Source: Pseudomonas cannabina
Lineage (GTDB): Bacteria > Pseudomonadota > Gammaproteobacteria > Pseudomonadales > Pseudomonadaceae
Reading direction: 5' to 3'
DNA length: 64,000 bases
Assembly: GCF_900100365.1 (NCBI RefSeq)
Contig: NZ_FNKU01000001.1
Span: 2,480,001-2,544,000, forward strand
Under the pieces are notes generated by a model. That model made no database searches and was not told the DNA's origin. It worked only from the letters and a program-made list of their open reading frames with translations. Every line of letters starts with the position of its first letter. Within the stretch, counting starts at the first letter, position 1. Shown in pieces: positions 56,604 to 64,000 of the stretch. A program made the position numbers and the translations under genes.

Positions 56604-58577
56604 ATGCACACGCCGCTGATCGACCTGCGGGGCATCCGCAAATCCTACGGCGGTGGCGACAGCCCGCGGGTCAACGTGCTGCGCGGCATCGATCTGTCGA
56701 TTCATGCCGGTGAGTTCGTGGCAATTGTCGGCGCCTCCGGCTCCGGCAAATCGACGCTGATGAACATCCTCGGCTGCCTGGACCGTCCGACCTCGGGTGA
56801 CTACCTGTTCGCCGGGGAAAACGTTGCCGAACTGGGCAGCGACGAACTGGCCTGGCTGCGTCGCGAGGCGTTCGGTTTCGTGTTTCAGGGCTACCACCTG
56901 ATCCCGTCCGGTTCAGCGCAGGAGAACGTCGAGATGCCCGCCATCTACGCCGGTACGCCCGCCGCAGAGCGCCACGCCCGAGCCGCCGCCCTCCTCGACC
57001 GCCTGGGCCTGGCCTCACGCACCGGCAACCGGCCGCATCAACTCTCCGGCGGCCAGCAGCAACGGGTGTCCATCGCCCGCGCCTTGATGAATGGCGGGCA
57101 CATCATTCTTGCCGACGAACCCACCGGCGCGCTGGACAGCCACAGCGGTGCCGAGGTCATGACCCTGCTGGACGAACTGGCCAGCCAGGGGCATGTGGTG
57201 ATTCTGATTACCCACGATCGGGAAGTCGCCACCCGAGCCAACCGGGTCATCGAGATCAGCGACGGTCTGGTGATCAGCGATACCGTTCGGGATGTTTCCG
57301 AGGTGCCGCCCTCCGCCAACCCGGCCGCGCTACAGGCCGTCGATCTGCGCAAGCGTCTGAGCGAAGGCAGTGACAGTCGCGGTGCCTGGAAAGGCGAGCT
57401 GCTCGACGCTATTCAAGCGGCGTGGCGGGTCATGTGGATCAACCGCTTCCGTACCGCGCTGACCTTATTGGGCATCGTTATCGGTGTCGCGTCGGTGGTG
57501 GTCATGCTCGCGGTCGGTGAAGGCAGCAAGCGCCAGGTCATGGCGCAGATGTCTTCGTTTGGCTCCAACATCATTTATCTGAACGGCAAGGCACCTAACC
57601 CGCGCGCCCCCAAAGGTGTCATCACCCTGGAAGAAGTCGCCGCGCTGGGCGAGTTGCCCGAAGTGAAAATGATCATGCCGGTCAACGGTGGACAGGCAGG
57701 AGTGCGATTCGGCAATGTCGATCACTCAAGCTACGTCGGTGGCAACGACACGCACTTTCCGGCGATCTTCAACTGGCCGGTCGTGGAAGGCAGTTACTTC
57801 AGTGAGGCCGACGAACAGAGCGCAGCCGCCGTGGCCGTGATTGGTTACAAAGTCCGGCAGAAGCTGTTCGGTGATCGCATCGACCCTATCGGTCAATACA
57901 TCCTCATCGAGAACGTGCCGTTTCAGGTGGTCGGCGTGCTTCAGGAAAAAGGCGCGACCTCGGGCGACCTGGACAGCGACAACCGCATCGCGATTCCGTA
58001 TTCGTCGGCCAGCATCCGCCTGTTCGGTTCGCAGGACCCGGAGTACATCACCATCGCTACCCGCGATGCCAATAACGTCAGGCAGGCCGAAACAGCGATT
58101 CGCAACCTGCTGCAACGCCTGCACAACGGCAAGCAGGATTACGAGCTGACCAACAACGCCGCGATGATCCAGGCCGAAGCGCGCACCCAGAACACCCTGT
58201 CGCTGATGCTCGGCTCGATTGCTGCCATCTCGCTGCTGGTCGGCGGCATCGGGGTGATGAACATCATGCTCATGACCGTGCGCGAACGCACCCGCGAGAT
58301 CGGCATTCGCATGGCCACCGGGGCGCGGCAGCGCGACATTCTGCGCCAGTTTCTCACCGAAGCGGTGATGCTCTCGGTGGTCGGCGGGCTGGCCGGTATC
58401 GTGCTGGCGCTGGCGATGGGCGCGGCCTTGCTGGCGAGCAAGGTGGCGGTGGCCTTCACCCTGTCTGCGGTGATCGGTGCCTTTGCCTGTGCCCTTGTCA
58501 CCGGAGTGATTTTCGGCTTCATGCCGGCCCGCAAAGCTGCCCGGCTTGACCCGGTGGCGGCCCTTACCAGTGAATGA
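56604..58577 (+). CDS. pvdT: Pyoverdine export ABC transporter PvdT
   Basis: 657-residue MacB-type protein. The N-terminal ATPase has Walker [10 protein letters not shown] (43-51), the signature LSGGQQQR (147-154) and Walker B with D-loop [11 protein letters not shown] (168-178). Four transmembrane segments follow: one near 285 ([20 protein letters not shown]), then a periplasmic domain, then an FtsX-like set of three at the C-terminus. [27 protein letters not shown] is the family coupling loop. Partners are PvdR and OpmQ, encoded on either side with 0 and 7 bp spacing. Confidence 0.95.
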   Translation: MHTPLIDLRGIRKSYGGGDSPRVNVLRGIDLSIHAGEFVAIVGASGSGKSTLMNILGCLDRPTSGDYLFAGENVAELGSDELAWLRREAFGFVFQGYHLIPSGSAQENVEMPAIYAGTPAAERHARAAALLDRLGLASRTGNRPHQLSGGQQQRVSIARALMNGGHIILADEPTGALDSHSGAEVMTLLDELASQGHVVILITHDREVATRANRVIEISDGLVISDTVRDVSEVPPSANPAALQAVDLRKRLSEGSDSRGAWKGELLDAIQAAWRVMWINRFRTALTLLGIVIGVASVVVMLAVGEGSKRQVMAQMSSFGSNIIYLNGKAPNPRAPKGVITLEEVAALGELPEVKMIMPVNGGQAGVRFGNVDHSSYVGGNDTHFPAIFNWPVVEGSYFSEADEQSAAAVAVIGYKVRQKLFGDRIDPIGQYILIENVPFQVVGVLQEKGATSGDLDSDNRIAIPYSSASIRLFGSQDPEYITIATRDANNVRQAETAIRNLLQRLHNGKQDYELTNNAAMIQAEARTQNTLSLMLGSIAAISLLVGGIGVMNIMLMTVRERTREIGIRMATGARQRDILRQFLTEAVMLSVVGGLAGIVLALAMGAALLASKVAVAFTLSAVIGAFACALVTGVIFGFMPARKAARLDPVAALTSE

Positions 58578-58584
58578 TTATTCG

Positions 58585-59973
58585 ATGAAGCCACGCCTTT
58601 CCCTGCTGACCGTCTGCCTGTTGCTGAGCGCGTGCAATACGCCTGCCCCGCGCCTGGACAGCGGCATCCAGCCACCCGCAAGCTGGGCATTTGCCGAGCG
58701 CGCTGCCAGCCAGCGCAGCGATGCCCAATGGTGGCAACGCTTCGGCAGTCCGGAACTGAACCGCCTAATCGCTCAGGCCAGCCGCGACAGCCATGAAGTG
58801 GCGGCGGCAATGGCGCGGGTGCGTCAGGCTCAGGCGACCGCCATCATCGGTGGTGCGCCGCTGCTGCCGGAACTGGCGTTTGACCTGCGCGGCGAACGCA
58901 ACAAGTTTGTGCGCAACAGCGACCGCAAGGCCAACCCGTCCGACGACAACAACACCAACAACTTCACCAGCGACCTGACCGCCAGCTACGAAGTGGATTT
59001 CTGGGGTGGCATCGCGGCCGGACGCGACAGCGCGTTACAGGGCCTGCGCGCCAGCGAGTTCGACCAGGCGACCGTGGAGCTGACCTTGCTCAGTAACGTC
59101 GCCGACCGCTACGCGCAAACCCTGGCAGCACGCGAGCAAGGCCGGATCGCCGGGCTGAACCTGGCCAATGCGCAGAGCGTTTTGAGGCTGGTGCAGACCC
59201 GTTTTGATGCGGGCTCGGCCACTGCGCTGGAACTGGCGCAGCAGAAAAATCTGGTTGCCACCCAGCAGCGCGAACTGCCGCGTATCCAGCAACTGGCCAA
59301 CGAACAGTTGATCACCCTCGCCGCACTGCTCGGCCAGCCGGTGCAGAATCTCAAGCTGAGCGATCAGGCCTTCGACACGCTGAACTGGCCGGACATCGGC
59401 GCAGGCGTGCCCAGCGACCTGCTGACCCGCCGCCCTGACCTGGCCAAGGCCGAAGCCGAACTGGCGGCCGCGCAGGCCAACGTTACGGTAGCCCGCGCGG
59501 CGATGCTGCCGAAACTGACGCTGAGTGCCCGGCTGGGCACCGAAGCCACCCGCGCCGAAGACTGGCTGCGTGCGCCATTCAGCAGCCTGGCGGCCGGGCT
59601 GGTCGGGCCGATTTTCAATAACGGACGCTTGGGGGCTGAACGCGACCGTGCTTCGGCGCGCCAGCAAGAACTGCTGGAAACCTACCGCGGCGCGATCATC
59701 AACAGCTTCGCCGACGTAGAAAAAGCCTTGAACAGCATCAGCGGCCTGGACCAGCAACGCTACTGGCATGAAGAAGAGCTCAAACAGGCGCAAACCGCCT
59801 TCCGCATTGCGCAGAGCCGCTACGAAGCCGGGGCAGAGGATTTACTGACCGTACTGGAAACCCAACGCACGCTGTACCTGGCGCAGGATGTGAGCGTGCA
59901 GTTACGGCTGGCAAGGATGCAGGCGAGCATTGCGCTGTATAAAGCGCTGGGTGGGGGTTGGCAGGTGCACTGA
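58585..59973 (+). CDS. opmQ: Outer-membrane efflux channel OmpQ/OpmQ of the pyoverdine pump
   Basis: 462 residues from ATG at 58585, 7 bp after pvdT. A lipoprotein signal ends LLSAC with acylated Cys17. The protein is a TolC/OprM-type factor with two homologous halves: FGSPELNRLIAQASRDSHEVAAAMARVRQAQ in the first, LLTRRPDLAKAEAELAAAQANVTVARAAMLPKLTLSA in the second. It ends near a convergent pvdP with a REPIN between them. Confidence 0.94.
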   Translation: MKPRLSLLTVCLLLSACNTPAPRLDSGIQPPASWAFAERAASQRSDAQWWQRFGSPELNRLIAQASRDSHEVAAAMARVRQAQATAIIGGAPLLPELAFDLRGERNKFVRNSDRKANPSDDNNTNNFTSDLTASYEVDFWGGIAAGRDSALQGLRASEFDQATVELTLLSNVADRYAQTLAAREQGRIAGLNLANAQSVLRLVQTRFDAGSATALELAQQKNLVATQQRELPRIQQLANEQLITLAALLGQPVQNLKLSDQAFDTLNWPDIGAGVPSDLLTRRPDLAKAEAELAAAQANVTVARAAMLPKLTLSARLGTEATRAEDWLRAPFSSLAAGLVGPIFNNGRLGAERDRASARQQELLETYRGAIINSFADVEKALNSISGLDQQRYWHEEELKQAQTAFRIAQSRYEAGAEDLLTVLETQRTLYLAQDVSVQLRLARMQASIALYKALGGGWQVH

Positions 59974-60078
59974 ACGGGTCAGGGCCAGCGGCGGCTATCG
60001 TGCGATGCTCCGCGCCATACATCACTGAGCCCGAAAAAAGGGGGATTAAACCACAGCATCAGTATAGACATAGCCCTT

Positions 60079-60170
60079 TGTGGGAGTGAGCTTGCTCGCG
60101 AAGGCAATGGTTCAAGCGACCTGTCTTGGGGGGCTGTACCTGCCTTTTCGTGAGCAAGCTCACTCCCACA
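60079..60170. repeat. REPIN (pair of inverted REP sequences)
   Basis: TGTGGGAGTGAGCTTGCTCG (from 60079) and its complement ending at 60170, 24-bp arms with one mismatch, separated by 44 bp. Classic Pseudomonas REP doublet in the gap between convergent opmQ and pvdP. Confidence 0.92.
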
Positions 60171-60220
60171 GGATGAGTGTATAACGCTGAGCACGGAGCA
60201 TGGGCACTCGTCACCGCTCG

Positions 60221-61855
60221 TTAAAACCACCTCTCCGGCAGCAAATTCCTTGCATACCAAGGCCTGCGCGGTACACGGCGCAGCAGGTTGCTCAACTTGT
60301 CATCGGCCGCAAAAGTAATCCGCAACGCAAGCTTCATGACTTCCGGGTCCATTTCCATGGTCGTGCCCGCCGCCTGCCCCGGCACGGTGCTGCAACCGTG
60401 GGTTTCCGGGCCCAGCCATGGGTCGCTGACTTCAACCCAGCGGCCCGGTGCGAACCATGGCACGCCGTTGACATTCAGGCGTTTCACTTCGCCCGGATGA
60501 AAGCGCTCATGAGCGCGGAACCAGTCGTCGATGCGGTCATCGATCCAGCCGTGGAACATCCAGAACACCGGGTTCACGTGCGACGAAAACGGGTCGGCCA
60601 GAAAGTCGTTTTGCGGCTCGAACCAGCGCTCGGCGAAGTCGTCCGAACGACGGGCCATCGGCACCGGCTGGCCATTGGCCGGGTCGCGCGCCACCGCGGC
60701 CCAGCGCATGTGCAGCCAGTCATGCAGCTCCAGCTCGACCTGCGAACCGAACTGCCCCAACGTCAGCTTCGACAGAAAACGCGGATCGCGGTACTGCGAT
60801 TCCCACACCTGAAAATGCGTGTGATAGGTCTCGTGGCTTTTGATGTCGCTGACCAGCTCCGTGTATTCCTCATCACCCTGCGCCAGCCAGTTGGGCGGCA
60901 AGGCGCAGCCATCGTGATTGTCGAAGTAGCGGGCAAAGCCCAACCGGTCGCGCTCAAGCTCCGGCTGTGGCAACGGAAAGCGCGGCCACGACGGCAGGTC
61001 CTGAATCTTGCGGGCCTGAATCAGCATGTGCCGGTGCATGTAGAAAAAGTCTTCACCCGAGCCGTTACGGTCTTTGTGCGGGCCACGGGCATCACGCTCT
61101 TTTTCCCGTGGCCCCGGCTGCCAGCCAATGCCGCGCAGAGCATCGCGCTTATCCTCGGGCAGTTTGTGCCATTTGTCCCGAGACGCATGCCAGAGTTGGT
61201 GAAACAGGCGATGCTCCTTGGAAACCAGCCAAGCCAGAAACGGCGGACTCAGACCCACCCGTTCCCGCGCCTCGGGGAATACCTGTTTGATGGCGATCAG
61301 GCGATTTTCCAGTTCCGGCAAAGCCAATGGCCGATCCAGTCGCTCGACACGCCCGCTCAGCGTGCCGCTGCCGGCATTGCCGAACGCGCCCCAGACTTCA
61401 TCGAGGGTCAGGCTGAATTCGTAATCCGGAGTGTCGCTGTGCGGATCATTGCCCGCGTGGCCGTCCATCACACGCAGATACAGTTTCGCGGCGTTGGCCG
61501 GTTGCAGGTCGCCTATCACCCGAAAGCGTGGCATGCCCTCGCCGCGCAGTTGCTCGGCCGTGTCGATATAGCCGCGCAGGCCACGCCCACGTGGGGCAAT
61601 GTCGAGAAACATTTCCAGGCCTTGCAGCGGCGCTCCGCTCAGCCCGGCATCGCGGCCCTCGAAACGCAGGGTCCACACACCACGCAGCTTATCGGCGAGG
61701 CGCTGAGTGGCAGTGTCCGCAGGCCCGGCCGTGGCCTCGCCCGGCGTCACGGGTTCATCGGCGCGGGTAAGTTCGCGGTGCGCGTAATAAGCAGCCGGAA
61801 GCGCCGCGCCGGTCAGCGCCAGCCCTGCCATGAACCCTCGTCGAGAAATCGTCAT
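60221..61855 (-). CDS. pvdP: Pyoverdine chromophore tyrosinase PvdP
   Basis: 544-residue periplasmic copper enzyme that oxidises ferribactin to form the pyoverdine chromophore. A twin-arginine signal is present (MTISRRGFMAGLALTGAALPAAYYA). The central N-terminal part is a beta-barrel-like domain. The C-terminal tyrosinase domain supplies histidine ligands in KSHETYHTHFQVWE, HDWLHMRW and HVNPVFWMFHGWIDDRIDDWFRAHE. It is divergent from pvdM and convergent with opmQ. A PvdS-like box lies 44 bp upstream. Confidence 0.93.
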   Translation of the reverse strand: MTISRRGFMAGLALTGAALPAAYYAHRELTRADEPVTPGEATAGPADTATQRLADKLRGVWTLRFEGRDAGLSGAPLQGLEMFLDIAPRGRGLRGYIDTAEQLRGEGMPRFRVIGDLQPANAAKLYLRVMDGHAGNDPHSDTPDYEFSLTLDEVWGAFGNAGSGTLSGRVERLDRPLALPELENRLIAIKQVFPEARERVGLSPPFLAWLVSKEHRLFHQLWHASRDKWHKLPEDKRDALRGIGWQPGPREKERDARGPHKDRNGSGEDFFYMHRHMLIQARKIQDLPSWPRFPLPQPELERDRLGFARYFDNHDGCALPPNWLAQGDEEYTELVSDIKSHETYHTHFQVWESQYRDPRFLSKLTLGQFGSQVELELHDWLHMRWAAVARDPANGQPVPMARRSDDFAERWFEPQNDFLADPFSSHVNPVFWMFHGWIDDRIDDWFRAHERFHPGEVKRLNVNGVPWFAPGRWVEVSDPWLGPETHGCSTVPGQAAGTTMEMDPEVMKLALRITFAADDKLSNLLRRVPRRPWYARNLLPERWF

Positions 61856-61898
61856 TGCCTACCTGTTCCAACCCGAGACCGCTGTTATCCAAGCTAGA

Positions 61899-61922
61899 AC
61901 GTAAAACCGGCTGACAAACTTA
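61899..61922 (-). promoter_or_regulatory. PvdS-type box upstream of pvdP
   Basis: Minus strand: TAAGT-N16-CGT (TAAGT at 61922-61918, CGT at 61901-61899). One base from the TAAAT-N16-CGT consensus, 43 bp before the pvdP ATG. Confidence 0.65.
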
Positions 61923-61951
61923 GCTCGATGCCCACGCACACCACCTTGCGC

Positions 61952-61975
61952 TAAATTTTTCGCCCATCCGCTCGT
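61952..61975 (+). promoter_or_regulatory. PvdS-type box upstream of pvdM
   Basis: Exact TAAAT (61952-61956), N16, CGT (61973-61975), 60 bp before the pvdM ATG. Expected to drive pvdM and pvdN. Confidence 0.85.
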
Positions 61976-62035
61976 TCTCCACCAGATAGCAACGGCCCTT
62001 GCGGGCTGCGCCACGGTTAATCAAACGAGACGGAA

Positions 62036-63430
62036 ATGACAAGACCGCGTTGGAAAAAGGCTCTCTTCATCGGCCTGCCGCTGGCCCTGGCCATCAGTGC
62101 AGGCGCGGGTTTTCTGGCCTGGAATTACGGGCTGCCCGCCGGTTACCCGGTGAAGATCATGAAACAGGCCGACGACCTGCAAGAGCGGATCATTTCCTTC
62201 GACAGCCACATCACCGTGCCGATGAAATTCGGCAGCGAGGGCAACGAGGCCGACAAGGACGGATCGGGGCAGTTCGACCTGGTGAAAACCGCCCGCGGCA
62301 GGCTCTCCGGCGCGGCATTGACGATCTTCGGCTGGCCGGAAATCTGGAACGGCGACAACGCCCCGCATCGTCCGACCCCCGGCTTTGTCGACGAAGCGCG
62401 CCACCAGCAGGAAGTGCGCTACAAGATCATCACCGGCATGGTCCGCGACTTCCCCAATCAGGTCGGCATTGCCTACACCCCGGACGACATGCGCCGCCTG
62501 CACGGCGAGGGCAAGTTTGCGATCTTCATCAGCATGCTCAACGCCTACCCGCTGGGCGACGACCTGAACCTGCTGGACCACTGGACCGCGCGTGGCATGC
62601 GCATGTTCGGTTTCAGCTATGTGGGCAATAACAGTTGGGCCGACTCCTCGCGGCCCCTGCCCTTCCTCAACGACACGCCCGACGCATTGGGTGGGCTTTC
62701 TGAAATAGGCAAGCAGGCTGTGCAGCGCCTCAATGACCTGGGCGTGATCATCGACGTCTCGCAGATGTCGAGCAAGGCGCTGCTGCAGGTCAGCCAACTG
62801 AGCCGCACGCCGATGGTCGCCTCGCACTCGGCACCGCGCGCACTGGTGGACATCCCGCGCAACCTCAGTGACGAGGAAATGCAGCTCATCAAGCAGAGCG
62901 GCGGCGTGGTGCAGATTGTGGCGTTCCCAGCGTATTTGAAGCCGCTGACCCAGAAAACCCAGGACAAGCTCAACGCCCTGCGCAAGGATTTTGACCTGCC
63001 GCCGCTGCCGAATCTGGCCATGGCGCTGATGCCCGGCGACCCGATCATTACCGTCTGGCCCGAACAGCGCTTCGGTGCCTACGCCAGCAAGCTGTACGCG
63101 ATTCTGGAAGAGGAACCCAAGGCCACGGTCAAGGATTTCGTCGACGCCATCGATTACACGGTCAGAAAGATCGGCATCGACCATGTCGGCATCAGCTCCG
63201 ACTTCAACGATGGTGGCGGCGTGAAAGGCTTCAACGACGTCAGCGAAATCCGCAACGTGACCGCCGAGCTGATCGAGCGCGGTTACGCCGAAGCCGACAT
63301 CACCAAACTCTGGGGCGGCAATTTCTTGCGTGTCTGGGAGCAGGTTCAGGCTTCGGCGCGTCCTGATGCGAAACAAACGAACCTCTCGAACGCCGCTACC
63401 CGATCATCAGGCGAAACCGCTCATGACTGA
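62036..63430 (+). CDS. pvdM: Pyoverdine maturation protein PvdM (dipeptidase-like)
   Basis: 464 residues of the membrane-dipeptidase (M19) fold. An N-terminal hydrophobic segment (ALFIGLPLALAISAGAGFLAW) anchors or exports it to the periplasm. PvdM is reported to be needed for ferribactin oxidation by PvdP. By eye, three of the five canonical zinc ligands are changed: the HxD Asp is Thr60 (DSHIT), the bridging Glu is Leu168 (ISMLNAY) and the DxSH His is Gln243 (DVSQ). His58 and His264 (ASHS) remain. Peptidase activity is therefore doubtful. It overlaps pvdN by 8 bp. Confidence 0.92.
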   Translation: MTRPRWKKALFIGLPLALAISAGAGFLAWNYGLPAGYPVKIMKQADDLQERIISFDSHITVPMKFGSEGNEADKDGSGQFDLVKTARGRLSGAALTIFGWPEIWNGDNAPHRPTPGFVDEARHQQEVRYKIITGMVRDFPNQVGIAYTPDDMRRLHGEGKFAIFISMLNAYPLGDDLNLLDHWTARGMRMFGFSYVGNNSWADSSRPLPFLNDTPDALGGLSEIGKQAVQRLNDLGVIIDVSQMSSKALLQVSQLSRTPMVASHSAPRALVDIPRNLSDEEMQLIKQSGGVVQIVAFPAYLKPLTQKTQDKLNALRKDFDLPPLPNLAMALMPGDPIITVWPEQRFGAYASKLYAILEEEPKATVKDFVDAIDYTVRKIGIDHVGISSDFNDGGGVKGFNDVSEIRNVTAELIERGYAEADITKLWGGNFLRVWEQVQASARPDAKQTNLSNAATRSSGETAHD

Positions 63431-64000
63431 CCGCAGAACCTTTCTCAAGCAGGCCGGCTTACTCGCTGCAGCCCTGCCGCTGGGCTCCAGCCTGGCAACA
63501 GCAGCCGAACCACTAACAGCGTCCGAGCCAATGGCCGCAGACAAATGGGCACGCCTGAAACAGCTGTTCAATCAGGACCCGGACTACGTTCACTTTTCCA
63601 ACTTTCTGGTCACGTCGCACCCCAAACCGGTGCGCGACGCCATCGAGCAACATCGTGCACACATCGACCGCAATCCTGGCCTGGCGATGGACTGGGACCT
63701 GCAGGAAACCGAGCGCCGCGAACATGAGGTTCGGGTCTGGGCGGGCAAGTACCTGAATGCCCAACCCGGCCAGATCGCCCTGACCGGCAGCACCACCGAA
63801 GGACTGGCGATCATCTACGGCGGTATTCATGTACGCCCGGATCAGGAGATCCTGACCACCGAGCACGAGCATTCCTGCACCCGCGACATCCTTAAATTCC
63901 GTCAGCAGCGCGAAGGCACGCAGGTGCGCAAGATTCGCCTGTTCAAGGACCCGGCCACTGTTTCGGCAGACGAGATTATTGGCTCCATCGCCCGCAGCAT
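63423..64000 (+). CDS. pvdN: Pyoverdine side-chain enzyme PvdN, N-terminal part, runs off the right edge
   Basis: 192 codons are visible. PvdN is a periplasmic pyridoxal-phosphate enzyme that converts the chromophore-bound glutamate side chain towards succinamide. It starts MTDRRTFLKQAGLLAAALPLG, a twin-arginine signal matching its known Tat export. The fold-type I core begins (YVHFSNFLVTSHPKPVRDAIEQHR, GQIALTGSTTEGLAIIYGG, HEHSCTRDILKF). The cofactor lysine lies beyond the window. The start overlaps the end of pvdM. Confidence 0.93.
   Translation, partial: MTDRRTFLKQAGLLAAALPLGSSLATAAEPLTASEPMAADKWARLKQLFNQDPDYVHFSNFLVTSHPKPVRDAIEQHRAHIDRNPGLAMDWDLQETERREHEVRVWAGKYLNAQPGQIALTGSTTEGLAIIYGGIHVRPDQEILTTEHEHSCTRDILKFRQQREGTQVRKIRLFKDPATVSADEIIGSIARS

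Overview
The window is a stretch of a fluorescent Pseudomonas chromosome, most likely of the P. syringae group. The basis is the protein content (sdh-suc TCA cluster beside gltA, etfBA/etfD, leuCDB-asd), the pyoverdine maturation genes with PvdS-type promoter boxes, REP/REPIN sequences with the core GAGCTTGCTCGCGAA, and DUF1534-like intergenic repeats. The species assignment is inference; no rRNA is present.

Layout. 1-3.8 kb: the start of htpG (Hsp90, runs off the left edge) with a sigma-32 promoter, a small lipoprotein, brnQ and a GNAT acetyltransferase. 3.8-5.5 kb: an IS1182-family element inserted exactly in the tetraloop of what was the sucD terminator. 5.5-18.6 kb: the minus-strand sdhCDAB-sucAB-lpd-sucCD respiratory/TCA block, divergent from gltA. 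18.7-24.1 kb: small envelope and unknown genes (START-domain protein, YkgJ cysteine cluster, lipoproteins, a MocR regulator) and a compact three-gene operon of an orphan periplasmic binding protein plus two lipoproteins. 24.3-28.1 kb: electron-transfer flavoprotein etfBA and divergent etfD with a PsrA-like operator between them. 28.2-30.3 kb: AraC regulator and zinc alcohol dehydrogenase pair. 30.3-35.5 kb: a complete De Ley-Doudoroff D-galactonate operon (dgoK-A-D, transporter, IclR regulator). 35.7-41.2 kb: leuCD-leuB-asd and a divergent LysR regulator. 41.3-45.5 kb: a PAS-GGDEF-EAL protein, an Hsp20 with heat-shock promoter and ROSE-like thermometer, a dusC gene broken by a nonsense codon, and a thioesterase. 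45.6-46.3 kb: repeat-rich non-coding DNA. 46.3-52.4 kb: a duplicated tRNA-Glu/tRNA-Ala array downstream of gltX, REP sequences, uvrB and an aromatic aminotransferase. 52.5-64 kb: the periplasmic pyoverdine maturation locus (pvdQ with an in-frame stop, pvdR-pvdT-opmQ, pvdP, pvdM, pvdN).

How the parts work together. SucAB-Lpd, SucCD, SdhCDAB and GltA supply four consecutive TCA activities, and EtfAB/EtfD feed beta-oxidation electrons into the same quinone pool. The pvd genes carry out the periplasmic half of siderophore production (deacylation, chromophore oxidation, side-chain modification, efflux). Four PvdS-like boxes sit in two divergent promoter regions.

The most notable points are the IS insertion into a terminator loop, the premature stops in pvdQ and dusC, the degenerate metal site of PvdM, the ROSE thermometer, and the uncharacterised binding-protein/lipoprotein operon at 22.1-24.1 kb.
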